From Gigaspora margarita (taxonomy: Eukaryota; Glomeromycota; Glomeromycetes; Diversisporales; Gigasporaceae), in NCBI GenBank assembly GCA_009809945.1, contig WTPW01001651.1, positions 51,155-115,154 of the forward strand: a stretch of DNA of 64,000 nt, given 5' to 3'. Made by a program: the position numbers and the translations under genes. This document shows positions 12,239-23,219 of this stretch, one piece after another. Below the pieces are notes generated by a model that saw nothing but the letters and a program-made list of their open reading frames with translations, made no database searches and was not told the DNA's origin. Within the stretch, counting starts at the first letter, position 1. Each line of letters starts with the position of its first letter.

Positions 12239-12858
12239 TGCTATTTACTAAAAATTATATAATAAATGAATAAAAAATTTAAAAAATATTAATAAATCAA
12301 ATTTTTACAAATACAAGCTTTATTTTAAATAGTATATTGTATTATTATCAGAAAATTTTTTAGATAGATACTTATTAGCATGTAATAGTTAATTATTTTA
12401 ATATTAATTAAAATTTAATATTACATATTGATATACTAGTTACAACTTAATATGAATTTAAAATTGATATATATCAAATATTAAAAATAAATTAATATAG
12501 ATCTCTTGATTGATTATCATTAAAAAAATCAAAATTGATATATATTAATTAATTGTTATTAATCAATAAGTAGTATATATATATTTTAGAACTCTTAATT
12601 TAGATATACATTTTAAATATTAAAGCATAAAAATATTTACTAAATATCTATATGCTTTATTAAATTTTAAAACTATATATATAGTTTTATTTATACTTTT
12701 TATAGGTATACAACTGTATATATATAAGAATAAAATTATTTTGAATTTTAGAACCTAAAATTAAAATTTGACTTCAAAAAAATTGTTTTTATTTTATTTA
12801 AAATCTGAAATTTTTTGATATTTTTTTGAATAAACAAAATTATAAAAAATATAAAGAT
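12239..12858. other. AT-rich low-complexity spacer
   Basis: Nearly pure A/T sequence with TATA-type runs. No gene or clear element boundary is visible. Confidence 0.5.
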
Positions 12859-13195
12859 GGGTGCGGACAATAGAAACAGCTCTTTTTTACATATATCTTA
12901 TTTTGAAATAATCAAGTTTAATCATTTGTTTTGATTTTCAGACTGATCCAGGATTAATCAAATTTCACGATTTTGATTGGTTAAAGGTAGCATGTGACTA
13001 TCAGGTAATCATGTATTGTGCTGTCTCTACGCAGACTCGTGTAATTTTTCTTTTACATTATCTTGAATTTTTATTATGCATATCGACTTTCATTTATAAT
13101 TGAAAAGTGTCAATCATATCAAAATTTATATGAATCTAATAAAATCTCATTTTTCAAAAAATTGTAAAAATGGGCTGTTTTAATTGACCACACCC
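12859..13195. mobile_element. MITE related to 265-598 (copy 2, inverted, diverged)
   Basis: Starts GGGTGCGGACAATAGAAACA and ends with TGTTTTAATTGACCACACCC, imperfect inverted repeats of each other. The interior is the reverse complement of the 265-598 element (shared CTTTCATTTATAATTGAAAA and TAATCAAATTTCACGATTTT blocks). Length 337 bp; no coding capacity. Confidence 0.65.
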
Positions 13196-14809
13196 TATAT
13201 ATAAATTTTATTTGCTTTTCCTTATAAAAAGTTTTAATTTGCTTTAATAAACCCAAAATAAACCTTTTCAAAAATCAATTTTAGAGGCATCACTACAACT
13301 GTAGTATTTAATTAATTGTACTTTTAGATATTTCTATAATTTACCATCTTACTTGTACTAATAAACAAGAGCAAGCTTTAATAATTTTTTGGTACTACTT
13401 GGCAAAACTTGAGTATTAGCATTATATTATTATCTTTTTTTTTTTAACTTTAACAATTCTGTCTTTATCAGTTATTTTTCTATTAATATAACAATTATTA
13501 CAATAGATTTCTATATAGTAAATAAAATAGTTTTTCTACAACTATAATATAAAGACTTATATAGTTACTACAAAAAAGAACACCTATATGCAATTTGCTA
13601 CAACAACTAATTTTCTTTTTAAAAGTTATTTTGACTCTTAGTTCTACTTTTAGTTTACTGATAGCAGTTGTCAACCTTATCAAATTGCTAACTTTTTCTT
13701 AATTTTTCTTATCTAGCCTTTAGAATAAAGTGCATTTAAATCTATACCTTTACAAAAAAAAAAAAATTACAAAAGTATCAAAGGAGTAATAAAAAGTAAG
13801 AAAAACTATATAATCTAAGTAAATTACAATAATGTAATAATATTAATAAAAAAAATAAGAAAGACAAAGAAAAAAAAAACAAACTTGATATCTTTACAAA
13901 ATATAAAAAAAAGAAAAAAAAAACAAAAGAAAAAGAAAAAAGAACAAAAAAAAAGAATATATTAAAAAATTTTAGCAAAAATTTTACTAATAGTTTCTTT
14001 AAAAAAATCTCATATATTATTCTTTGTTTTCACTTGTAAGGGCGCTGACATTTATTAGATAATATTTTAGGGGGTAGGGGTAAAGAAAAATTTTACCTTA
14101 GTTAAATTTAATTGACTAAAATTCTATTTATAGATCTTATCTGGGGATGGGGATAAGCCCCTATAGTAAATAGATATTAGGTAAGCGCTCTAATCTGGAT
14201 TTCAATGTAGTAGGTGTTTTTTCAATCTGAATAGAGTAAATACTACTAATCTTTTGAAGGGATATACCAAAAAGTCCACTTTGTTAAAATTTTAAAATGC
14301 TATTAGCTCCAAAAAATTTTTACTTGTATTGTTTTAAAAAGTGTAAGATTTTTTTTGTATAATTTTACTATCTATTTATAGCACTCTTTAAGTAGAACAG
14401 GTACATTCTTATTTAGTAAGTGATAAACTCTAAACTTGTTAACATGTAGTTTATGAACTTTACTTCTAAATGACAAGTGCTATCTATTTGTAATTAATAA
14501 TAAACTCTAAACTTGTTAGCAGATAGTCTATAAGCTTTACTTCTAAATAAGTGCTGTCTTATTTAGTTTTTTGCTATCACCTTTTGTGATTTAAATTAAA
14601 ATTTTTTTTCTAGAAAATTTTTGTATATTGTTAGTACAAGTAATAATTAAAAAAAGTTTTTTAATATTATATTATTTATTATTAAAAACTATATAATACA
14701 CCTATAGTATTCAATACCAGTAATATGAAATTTGTATAATATGCAAATCAAAATAAAAACAAAAAAATAAATTTTAATTAATATAAGAGTTAGGGTTAAG
14801 GCCTGGGAT
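13196..14809. other. Gene-free AT-rich stretch with a direct duplication
   Basis: Two diverged direct copies of a roughly 70-bp unit (ATAAACTCTAAACTTGTTA ... CTTTACTTCTAAAT) sit at about 14423-14480 and 14499-14560. A purine-rich A/G tract occupies about 13850-13970; the apparent Phe-rich frame on its other strand is a composition artefact. No gene is supported. Confidence 0.45.
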
Positions 14810-14954
14810 TAGAGATGGGCAAAATGTAGCATTTTAAAAAATTTTATACAAATGCGGCATTCATGTAGCATGCAGGCATTAATGCAACATGTATTTATAC
14901 AAAATATTTTATTAACTTTTTTAATTTCAATTAGAATTTTTATAATGACAGATA

Positions 14955-15172
14955 CCGTATCCTATCATGAATAAGCACCCCCTTTTTTGAAATTTCAAAC
15001 TCAACGTTCTTGATAACTATCTTATCAAACTTAATAAAAATTTTTTTATTTAAATTTTATAGATCTAAAAAATTTAAATAAAAAAATTTTTATTAAGTTT
15101 GATTAGATAGTTATCAAAAACATTGAGTTTGAAATTTCAAAAAAGGGATTGCTTATTTATGATAGGATACGG
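14955..15172. mobile_element. Near-perfect palindromic element flanked by TA
   Basis: The two halves (CCGTATCCTATCATGAATAA ... and its inverse) pair over nearly the whole 218 bp with few mismatches, with the centre near AGATCT at 15061. TA dinucleotides flank both ends. The interior includes the AATAAAAATTTTTTTATTT palindromic core also seen in larger elements at 47.6-50.6 kb and 53.5-55.8 kb, and the AATAAGCACCCCC motif of the 48106-48874 element. Confidence 0.7.
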
Positions 15173-15295
15173 TAATCCTAAAGATTTATTTTTAATGCAA
15201 AATAACAATAAAGAAAGAAAAAAATCATCTTGTAAAGTATCAATTTAAAAGCAAAAAAAGAGGCTATTGAATTTATAATAAACAATTTATATACT

Positions 15296-15412
15296 ATATG
15301 GGATCTTTGCTAGCAAAATTTTTTTCTAAAAATAGATTTATTATGTTTTTCTTAATAAAAATCTTGTGTAACAATGGCTCGGAGGGTCATTTTGCTAGCA
15401 AAGATCCCATAT
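15296..15412. mobile_element. MITE with 24-bp perfect TIRs nested in the hAT-like element
   Basis: ATATGGGATCTTTGCTAGCA (plus AAAT) at 15296-15319 is perfectly inverted at 15389-15412. Total 117 bp, no coding capacity. Termini resemble the 5870-6082 element. Confidence 0.7.
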
Positions 15413-15499
15413 GTGTCTGAAAATAAGCTACACAATAAATCAAGGGTAGCTTATTTGAGAATAAAAAAGGGTTTTTAGCGATTCCAAGTAGTTACTACA

Positions 15500-15810
15500 T
15501 AGTAAAGTCTAAATTTTACTATATAAATCAATTATAAGTGCTTAAGTAAATATGTTTAGAAGATAAAAATACATATTTTTTGAAATTTTTATACAAATTG
15601 GAGAACTTTTTATTATTTAACTTTTAATTTTTACATTTGTTGAATATATTTTTTTAACAAATTTTAATTTTTTCGTCAAATGTAAAAATTAAAAGTCAAA
15701 TAATAAAATATTTTTCAATCTTACTAAAAATTATATTTTAATCTTCTGAATAACTTTACTTAAGTGATAATAATTGATTCATAGTAGAATTTGGACTTTA
15801 CTATATGGCA
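15500..15810. repeat. Long imperfect inverted repeat
   Basis: The arm starting AGTAAAGTCTAAATTTTACT at about 15500 pairs with AGTAGAATTTGGACTTTACT at about 15783-15803, and inner blocks (TTTTAATTTTTACATTTG against CAAATGTAAAAATTAAAA) pair as well. It lies between AATAAGC motifs and looks like another small palindromic element inside the 14810-15994 element. Confidence 0.55.
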
Positions 15811-16091
15811 ACTATTGTTAATTGTGAGACTGCTTATTTTTGGATCAAAGACATTTTTAAGTTTTTTGACCAAAAGAGGATAGCTTATAAAATTTTTTAT
15901 GAGCAAAATGCAGTATTTTAAAAAATTTCATACAGAATGCAGCATTTATGCAAATGCATGCAGCCATGCAATCATGCAAAAGTGCCCATCTCTACCTGGG
16001 ATAGAGCAAAATATAGATTATATTAAGATTTTATAAGGAATTTTTTTTGCTAAAGCTTTAAAAATGATTTTATAAAGAATTTTTTTGTTAG

Positions 16092-16243
16092 GGAAGTATC
16101 AAAAATTAGATAATTTTCTAGAGAAAAGAAGGTAAAAAAAGTTGAAATTATATATAAAAACCTGATCAAATCTATATTAAAGAGAGAAAGAAGAATAGTA
16201 GGCCTCTAATAAAAAATTATCAGATGATTAATAACATGGTCCT
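16092..16243 (+). mobile_element. TA-flanked MITE, family A, copy 1
   Basis: Member of a five-copy family (others at 19386, 33364, 40723 and 51834). Starts GGGAAGTATCAAAAATTAG, contains GTTGAAATTATATATAAAAACC, and ends TTAATAACATGGTCCT. TA dinucleotides flank both ends, as expected for Tc1/mariner-type insertion. Confidence 0.75.
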
Positions 16244-16444
16244 TATAGTCATTTTTTAAAAAATATCTAAAAATTTGCATTATACATGATTTTCATATTA
16301 CACTACAGCTCATAATAAAAATTATAGTAGTAGGTATTAAATACCAGTAGTGTAATTTAACAATACCAATGTTATTAGTTTATATATTATTTATAAAGTT
16401 AGATATTAAGAAACTTTTCTATTTTTATAATTTATAATTATTAT

Positions 16445-16709
16445 TAGGGTTCTGTGATTTGATTTGATTTGATTTAATTCGATCAAATATTTGATTTCAA
16501 ATCAAATTCAAATACAAGAATTTCAAATCAAATCAAATTCAAGTTGACAAAATATTCGATTCGATTCGAAAATATTTAATAAAAATTACAAATAAATTTG
16601 ATTTGATTTGATTTTATTTGATCAAATCAAATTCAAATCAAGAGCTTATCAATTTGATCAAATTCAAATATACTTAATATTCAATTTGATTCGACTTTGA
16701 GAAACTCTA
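16445..16709. mobile_element. hAT-like MITE of GATTTGATTT/AAATCAAATC repeats (copy 1, diverged)
   Basis: Starts TAGGGTTCTGTGATTTG, ends GAGAAACTCTA, and is filled with AAATCAAATTCAAAT-type units in both orientations. Same family as 48330-48615 and 54377-54840, which have better TSDs; no TSD was found for this copy, and another element lies directly beyond its right end. Confidence 0.6.
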
Positions 16710-16713
16710 AGGC

Positions 16714-16993
16714 CAGTGTTGTACATTTTGGCTGTCCATAGCCTTTTTTGGCTTGTCTATGTCCAAAATTGTCCAAACGTCCAAAATTGTCCAAAGCTTG
16801 TCCAGGCTTTAATAATTAATAAATCTATCTAAAAAATATATATTTATATATTTTTTTAGATGCTAAACACATTCTAGTTAAAATTAAAATAGGTTATCTT
16901 AATAAAATTTTAAGTAATTTTACTTTATTTAATTGTTCAAAATTGTTCAAACTTGTTCAAATCATTGTCCAAAGCTGTCCCATAACAATACTG
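16714..16993 (+). mobile_element. hAT-like MITE, CAGTGTTGT termini (copy 1)
   Basis: Ends are CAGTGTTGTACATTTTGGC and the inverse of CAGTATTGTTATGGG. Flanking 8-bp direct repeats TCTAAGGC and CCTAAGGC differ at one base. The interior carries several GTCCAAAATTGTCCAAA repeats near both ends. Length 280 bp. It is about 90 % identical by eye to 40257-40535; an eroded third copy lies at about 1400-1740. Confidence 0.85.
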
Positions 16994-17173
16994 CCTAAGG
17001 CTATATAAATTTATATAATTGGTTTTCATATCCTGCTCGCATCAACAAAGTGAGAGTTGGAAATTTTTTTTATATAACCAACCAATAAAAATTTGCCATG
17101 TAATAAAATAGATATCAGATATGTTTTATTGTTATAAATAGATCAAATTCTTTAGTCATTACAATCTTTTAGC

Positions 17174-17273
17174 TAGAGATTGTACTCGGGTAGACATATT
17201 TATTTATGACTATAACAAATTACCTGAATATCTGAGTAACCAGTAGAGATTTTCTTGATGAGTACAATCTCTA
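17174..17273. mobile_element. Small TIR element, TAGAGATTGTACTC family (copy 1)
   Basis: TAGAGATTGTACTC at the left is inverted as GAGTACAATCTCTA at the right. 100 bp. A sister copy lies at 19167-19244. Confidence 0.65.
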
Positions 17274-18635
17274 CCTTTAGACCATGTTATTAATGAAACA
17301 TTAATACTTATACATATTATTGACCTACTACTTAGCCCAAAGCTACACTTACTAAACTAACAGTAAATAAGCTTTACATTTGTTTAGACCAGAAGTGGCT
17401 TTTATCACAATTTTTTAGTTAGTAAAATGTTGTATTCTAAATAACTCCTTGGACAATAGCCAATTAATGAATATCATCTTATGAGTATATTCCTGTTACC
17501 AGATATAAACGTACATGCTTCAATATAGAATAAATATTTTTCTTATACTACTTCAAACTAACAAAACTGAAATTAAATGCTAGATCAATTAAGAAGGTAT
17601 GTTATAAAAAGTAAAAAGAGCTATAGCATGAAAAACTAAAATAATTAATAAAACTATTCATTGGTTTGTGTTTCTTATTTTAATTGTTTTTTCTATACAG
17701 GGCTCTATAGCCTTACTGATCTGTTTTAATATCACCTGTTTGTGCTCCATGATCATTAATTTTCAATATGGATTTTGAAAATAGTTGAATGTCTTCATGA
17801 GTATAAATATACTTATTTGTATATATATACTGAATATATTAGCACTAATTTGCTGTCTTTAGTAATCGCTACGAATTATATTTTTTATTTATTAATAAAT
17901 ATATCTTGTAAGTATAGGTATTATTTATTTACATCAACTTAGCAAATAAATTTCTAATCTATAATATACTTTTATTTATATTAAGTTAGTTGATTCTATA
18001 TTCATTTGTTCAAGTGCTTTCCAATATGTAGTTTGGTCTATAGTTGTTAGGCAAAATATGGGCTTTATATTGGCAAAAGTTGAAACCTTAGTTTTACTTT
18101 CACCAAAAAAAATTCTAAAAAAGATGAAATGGTGAAGCTAACAAAATTGAACGCTATTAAGACCGGTAAATAAAAGCTAATTATTATAATAATATATGTA
18201 TCATTTTCTGGAAATACGTTAAACCCATATTTAATAATAGCATAACTTATTTGAACAAAATATAGGTTTCTGCTTCTACCAGTGATGTCAACTTTCATGA
18301 AGCTTAGCATTTGTTGCAAAAGTATTGGTCCTGTAATCTTTATACCAAATGCATCAAATTCATAGTCTATCATTAATATCATATTTGATATAATATACTA
18401 GGACATATCAATATTTATATAGTAGTTTAATTTGAATAGCTTATAGATCACAGAACTAACATCTTTTGTTAGATATTTTTCATTAGGGTTTTGCCTTTGC
18501 GGGTTTTGATATTTAACTATTAGTATGGATTAGATGCATACTCCAAATCACAACTTTGTATTTTTTTAGAATTAGTTGTAACCTTTGCGTACTCTCTTTT
18601 TGCTACAAAAAGATATAAGATCGCAAATTCACAAG
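17274..18635. other. Gene-free AT-rich stretch
   Basis: No supported coding region. About 17278-17355 is similar to about 21716-21805 (shared TTATACATA(T/C)TATT and TACTACTTA blocks), so both are remnants of one repeat. The minus-strand open frame around 18065-18382 has no family resemblance and poor composition. Confidence 0.4.
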
Positions 18636-19149
18636 TAAGGGTCATGAATAGTCAAAATTATTCATAGCCAATTTGCTAAATACTAAGATAATTATTTCTT
18701 TTAAGCATTTAATTAAAGTTGTTCAGAATTAAATTCTGGAGTTCCAGTAAAAGTATCACTTTTTTTGCTTATAAAATAGTATGTTCAGGATTTAATTCTG
18801 AGCAACTTTAATTAAAAACTTAAAAGTAAAAAATCATTTCAGCATTTGGGGGTGGGTCAATAGAAAAGGGATAAATCATTTTTAGTAAAATTTTTTTAAT
18901 TTTTAAATTAAAATATCTTGACATCTATTTAATCAAATTTGTCAAAAATTTTTTTATTTTAATCTTGAAATTATATAGAATTAAAATAAAAAAAAATTTA
19001 TTAAATTTATTAAGATAGTTGTTAAGATATTTAAGCTTAAAGTCAAGAAAACTTTTACTTAGAAAAAATTTGTCCCTTTTCTATTGACTCACCCCCATTT
19101 AGTAAATTGGCTATGATTAATTTTGACTGTTTGTGACTGAACCCATCCC
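18636..19149. mobile_element. TIR element with perfect 10-bp TSD (Mutator-like)
   Basis: Direct repeats AATTCACAAG at 18626-18635 and 19150-19159 are identical. Inverted ends share GGGT(C/T)... and AGTCAAAATTA(T/A)TCATAGCC followed by AATTT(G/A)CTAAAT. A 9-10 bp TSD is typical of Mutator-like elements. 514 bp, no coding capacity. It contains a second element (18848-19097) and a small hairpin (about 18715-18812). Confidence 0.75.
18848..19097. mobile_element. Nested MITE with GGGGGTGGGTCAATAGAAAA termini
   Basis: The left end GGGGGTGGGTCAATAGAAAA, continuing GGG, is inverted at the right as CCCTTTTCTATTGACTCACC then CCC, about 28 bp with one or two differences. ATTT lies on both sides. The interior again contains the TTTTTTTATTTTAAT palindromic core with ATAGAATTAAAATAAAAA. 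It interrupts the 18636-19149 element. Confidence 0.65.
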
Positions 19150-19166
19150 AATTCACAAGATTGATG

Positions 19167-19244
19167 TAGAGATTTTACTCGAGTAGACATTTTATTATAT
19201 AGCTATAATAAATTATAATACCTGAGTGATGAGTACAATCTCTA
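19167..19244. mobile_element. Small TIR element, TAGAGATT family (copy 2)
   Basis: TAGAGATTTTACTCGAGTAG at the left, GAGTACAATCTCTA at the right. 78 bp; same family as 17174-17273. Confidence 0.6.
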
Positions 19245-19385
19245 GATTAATTATCATTATTAATAAAATTATTGCATCTTTGTAATATAAATTTAAAATT
19301 TAAAAAGTCAGAAGTGTTACAACCCTAATTGCAATATTAGAAATTGTACTCATCAAGGCCTGGATATTATTAAATTAATCAGTTA

Positions 19386-19537
19386 GAGGAGTGACAAAAA
19401 TTAGGTAATTTTCTAGGAGGAAAGAGGATCAAAAAAGTTGAAATTATATATAGGAACCTGACCAAATTTATATTAAAAAAGAGGGAGAGGGGTAGGCCTC
19501 TGATAAAAAATAATCAGGTGATTAATGACATGGTCCT
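19386..19537 (+). mobile_element. TA-flanked MITE, family A, copy 2
   Basis: Starts GAGGAGTGACAAAAATTAGG, ends TTAATGACATGGTCCT, TA on both sides. Very similar to the copy at 33364-33518. Confidence 0.75.
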
Positions 19538-19944
19538 TATCCAGGTAACTTATTATAGCCATATAAGAATCTGAGTACATGTTATAAAAAATTGCAATTA
19601 ATATTTGCTGCAAGCAATACTAATACTAGTACTAGGCTTCCGCAAGGGCTCGGGCTACCCACGGGTACCCTGAGGGTAGTACCACACAGACCGGGTTAGG
19701 GTATTGATTTTTGGGTCCTAGGGTAAGGGTAAGGGCTCAAGTACTGAGCCCTTATATAGATAGGGTAGGGCTAAAAAGCAACAGTACCCTACCCTCGTAC
19801 CCGCGAATACCCGGTACTAAACAACCTATCAATTATAATCCAGGCTCTATCAGGTTCTATCGCAGTATGTTACATGGATTATCTTTGCATAAAAAAAATC
19901 GACATTTTTTTTTCTTTGGTTTAACCCCACATTAATAATATGGA

Positions 19945-20150
19945 TGTCACGTACGCACTAAATACCAACGCGTAACCAACGTACTAATTAACAACGCACT
20001 AATTACCAACGCACTACTTACCAACGCACGCACTAATTACCTGCATTCTAATCTACCAACAGACGTACTAAATACGCTAACAACTCACTGAGCTACCAGT
20101 ATACTGAGCTGCCAACACATTGAGCTACAGTACCAACGTACTGAATTACC
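19945..20150 (+). repeat. Degenerate ~15-bp tandem repeat ACGCACTAATTACCA
   Basis: About a dozen imperfect units of (A)CGCACTAATTACCAA, later drifting to ACTGAGCTACCA. It lies inside the hAT-like element. It could be a subterminal transposase-binding array; that is inference. Confidence 0.6.
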
Positions 20151-20314
20151 AACCAAGAAAAGTGGAAGGCTATTAAAAGCCATAGGCAAGATATTAGTAT
20201 TGTTGCAACTTTTTACTCATTATACTGGAACGTTAAAAGCTAACAATACTATATTAATACCATAGCATCTACTACTAATATAAAATCACAAAGTCATGGA
20301 AGATTTCACAGACG

Positions 20315-20548
20315 ATGATGCCCATAATTATGATAATTATGATGGGCGTCAACTCGGTTACTAGCTTAACCACTTGTTCTAAAAGCATTAATAGCGCAAC
20401 TAGTGAAACTGTCAGTGAAGTCACCAGCGAAATCACCAGCGAAATCACCAGCGAAACCACACCAAGGTTTACGTCCCCCGTTTGGGACCCTTTTTTTTTG
20501 TTAAAAGAAAAACAATCGGTATCACTATTGATACGTATCGATATATAA
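20315..20548 (+). pseudogene. Possible remnant of a transposase N terminus
   Basis: A 77-codon frame inside the hAT-like element. It is Ser/Thr-rich with a small repeat of SEITSEITSE type and ends with RFTSPVWDPFF, followed by a stop 23 codons later. Pattern S-x-VW-x-x-F is how BED zinc fingers of hAT transposases commonly begin, but no Cys/His residues follow here, so the link is weak. The repeat block GTCACCAGCGAAATC is tandemly reiterated three times. It could equally be noncoding. Confidence 0.25.
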
Positions 20549-21228
20549 TTTATAACAGTATTATTAATAACGATAAATATATTTATTAAATTTATCAGGT
20601 TCAAAACGATTCAACTCATTAAAAAGACAGGAAATTGCCTGAAATTTCACAAGCTGTCTATAAATTATTAATAACAAATTTACGTTCGAAAATTTTATGT
20701 TCGAAAATTTTATGTTAATATGAAATTTTGAGTGTTCAACTAATAGAATATATAAATGTATTAAAAAAAATTCGTACGTTAAGTATAACCAAAAAATTTA
20801 CTGGAACTTTTGTGAAAAATCGAGCGTAACTTTTTAGAGATAGTTCTTATAAAGAGATTTCGCTTAAAAGAAATTAGAAAAACAAGCGCATATTTAGGAA
20901 ATCTTTTAAAATTTTGTACTTTTCTTTATAATTAATTAAAAATTATATTTTAATTAATCATTTTTGCTGATAAAAATCTGATCTTATTTTAAAGATATAA
21001 TTTTTTTGTTATGTAATATATGTACTCGCATTAGCCTATAACCACTTGCGGGTATTTTGTGGGCAGTTCGGAGGGTACCCTAGCTCATATGGAANNGGTA
21101 CNGGTNCTAGATTCTGAACCCTAGGGCAAGGGTAGGGCCCGGATAGTTAAGCCCTTTTATAGGCGGGTAGGGTCAGGGTATTGCTAGTACCCGGCCCTAC
21201 CCGGCCCTTGCGGAAGCCTAACTAGTAC

Positions 21229-22803
21229 GGATATTATATTACTATTGATATTGTCAATAAAAATCATGAGATAACAAGCTTTTTTTAGCATTATTAAAAA
21301 AAAATTTTTTTACTACTGTATAAAAAAAAAAGCCATGTGCTTGTGTCACTGACCATTGTCACATAATATGAAAACCAAATATATAAATTTGTGTGACTAG
21401 CATAGCAGACATTTGTTTTAATTGGTTAACAAAATGTAAACAAGTAAACAATATGCATAATATAGATCATTTCATTACCTGTGATTGCTCATGATAATTA
21501 ACCAATCAAATTATATAATTTTTAATATTAGAAAATGACAAACCAATAATTACATACAAAAAAATTTATTGTATAAAGTTATTATTAAATACTAAACTTA
21601 TTAAAAAGTTAATACATGAATAAATTATTGGCAAAACTATATTTTTTTATTTATTATCTTTTGAAAGAATAAAATAATTCGATTTTATCCATTATCATGA
21701 TCTTTATTAGAGATACAACATGATCTTTAGCCCATATAATTAATAAAACAACAATACTCATATTTTATACATACTATTAATCTACTACTTAACCTGAAGT
21801 TACTAATGTTTTACTATACCAAATGTTTTTATATCTCCATTAGTATTAGTTTTTATTATATAAAAAGATTATAGTGATTGCATATTTTTTTATATAGTAC
21901 AATAATATTGTAGTAATTAAAAAAAGGTTCTGCCTAGAGACTTATCAAATACCCAGTATAACAGTATAATATTTAGAATAAGTAGCTATGTGACATTGTC
22001 ACACTAAACCAGGAACAGACTCCTCCTTTAACTATCCAAAAAGTAGAATGAGAAGATAGAGATTGAGGACAAGTTTTAAAAGTAACTTTTGCTAAGGGTT
22101 TGATTATGGCAATAGTGTCTTTAACACTATGAATTTTCTTTGTTTTGCTAAAAATGTTAATGGACAACATTCTCCAGAGGCAAAAGCATTTTTTATTTTA
22201 TTAATAAATTAAATCAAATTAGCTTAATTAAGAAAATGTTGACAACTCCAATACAGAATAGTTATATGAGTCATAGTTTTGAATTCAGATAATAAATATC
22301 AGATATATACTAAACATAGCATAATTTTATTGATACAGGACAATTTAAACAAACAAAAATTTTATAAGATTTTTAGATAAATATAGTATAGAATGTAAAA
22401 TACCTCTTTAAAAAACATATCATAACAATCCACAATTTTCTAATGCTAATATAACATCGGAACAGATATTAAAAATAGAGATTTTCATACCCTATACTAT
22501 GCGAGTTCGTTCATAATAATCTGTATAATTTAGAAATATAATAATTTATACAGACTAACACAGGTTGAATCAATGAGTATCAGGTGCATATAGGGATGTT
22601 ATGGTCTGTCCTGGTCTGGTCTCAGTTCAAAAGACTGGGTCCGAGCAGCAGACCACAAACCAGACCAAATTTCATAAACCGGTCTATGAACTGGTCCTAG
22701 TTTAGTCTGGTTCAAGGACCGGTCTACTTGTAGCCAATCGGATTGGAGAATTTTGACTATCATAACACAAATGACAGATGTTTCATAACAGATAACCAAA
22801 ACT
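21229..22803. other. Gene-free stretch with a cluster of GGTCTGGTC motifs
   Basis: No coding region is supported. At about 22600-22725 there are at least six (G)GTCTGGTC/GACCAGACC/GGACCGGTC motifs in both orientations; a similar CAGACC-rich cluster sits at about 62205-62340. These look like subterminal repeats of a transposable element whose ends I could not define. Confidence 0.4.
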
Positions 22804-22944
22804 TAGAGGTCTAATCTGATAAATATAATATTCAAATATTCACTGAATATTCGAATATTTGAATATTAAATTTTTTCACCAAATGAATATTTGAATATTT
22901 AATATTTTTACCAAATATATTCATTAAATATTCACTAAATATAA

Positions 22945-23040
22945 TTTTTTTTTTTTTTTTTTTTTTTTTNNNNNNNNNNNNNNNNNNNNNNNNNNNNNNN
23001 NNNNNNNNNNNNNNNNNNNNNNTTTTTTTTTTTTTTTTTT
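22945..23040 (-). other. LINE poly(A) tail (poly-T on plus) with 53-base gap
   Basis: T tracts on both sides of an N run at 22970-23022. The tract directly follows the LINE 3' UTR (AGAATAAAA on the minus strand). The gap probably reflects failure to assemble the homopolymer. Confidence 0.75.
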
Positions 23041-23219
23041 ATTCTTTGACGAGTCTGCTAGAAACTTGTGAGTGAACAGAAGAATACTATGCTAAAAATT
23101 TTTTACAAAATACTTGGTTCTAACTTTTATAAACCTAACACTACTCGGTTTCCTATAAAGGACCTAAGTGTACTCTGTCGCACTGTTTCTCTAATGAAAC
23201 AGGTTTCGATGGTAACCCA

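Larger units (their letters stand above)
14810..15994. mobile_element. Non-autonomous hAT-like element, 1185 bp, 8-bp TSD
   Basis: TIRs are TAGAGATGGGCA at the left and its inverted counterpart TGCCCATCTCTA at the right; the 8-bp TSD CCTGGGAT is perfect at 14802-14809 and 15995-16002. TAGAGATGGGCA is a typical hAT terminus. Subterminal regions on both sides carry degenerate copies of ATGCAGCATTTATGCA-like motifs, as expected for transposase binding. No transposase frame is present. Three palindromic segments lie inside (14955-15172, 15296-15412, 15500-15810). Confidence 0.85.
19633..21220 (+). mobile_element. Non-autonomous hAT-like element, 1588 bp, 8-bp TSD
   Basis: TIRs TAGGCTTCCGCAAGGGC (left) and the matching inverse GCCCTTGCGGAAGCCTA (right) lie inside a perfect 8-bp TSD, ACTAGTAC (19625-19632 and 21221-21228). 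Both subterminal zones of about 150-200 bp are GC-rich and full of GGTACCC/GGGTA and TAGGGT(A/C)GGG motifs, unlike the AT-rich middle. The interior holds a degenerate short tandem repeat (19945-20150) and a 77-codon remnant frame (20315-20548). A few unresolved bases lie at 21096-21106. Confidence 0.88.

Noticed and set aside
13778..13978. Phe-rich minus-strand frame
   Set aside because: It is the complement of an A/G-rich low-complexity tract; composition alone keeps it open.
16445..16709. CRISPR-like or satellite array of GATTTGATTT words
   Set aside because: Repeats occur in both orientations without regular spacers; related copies have transposon ends and an 8-bp TSD.
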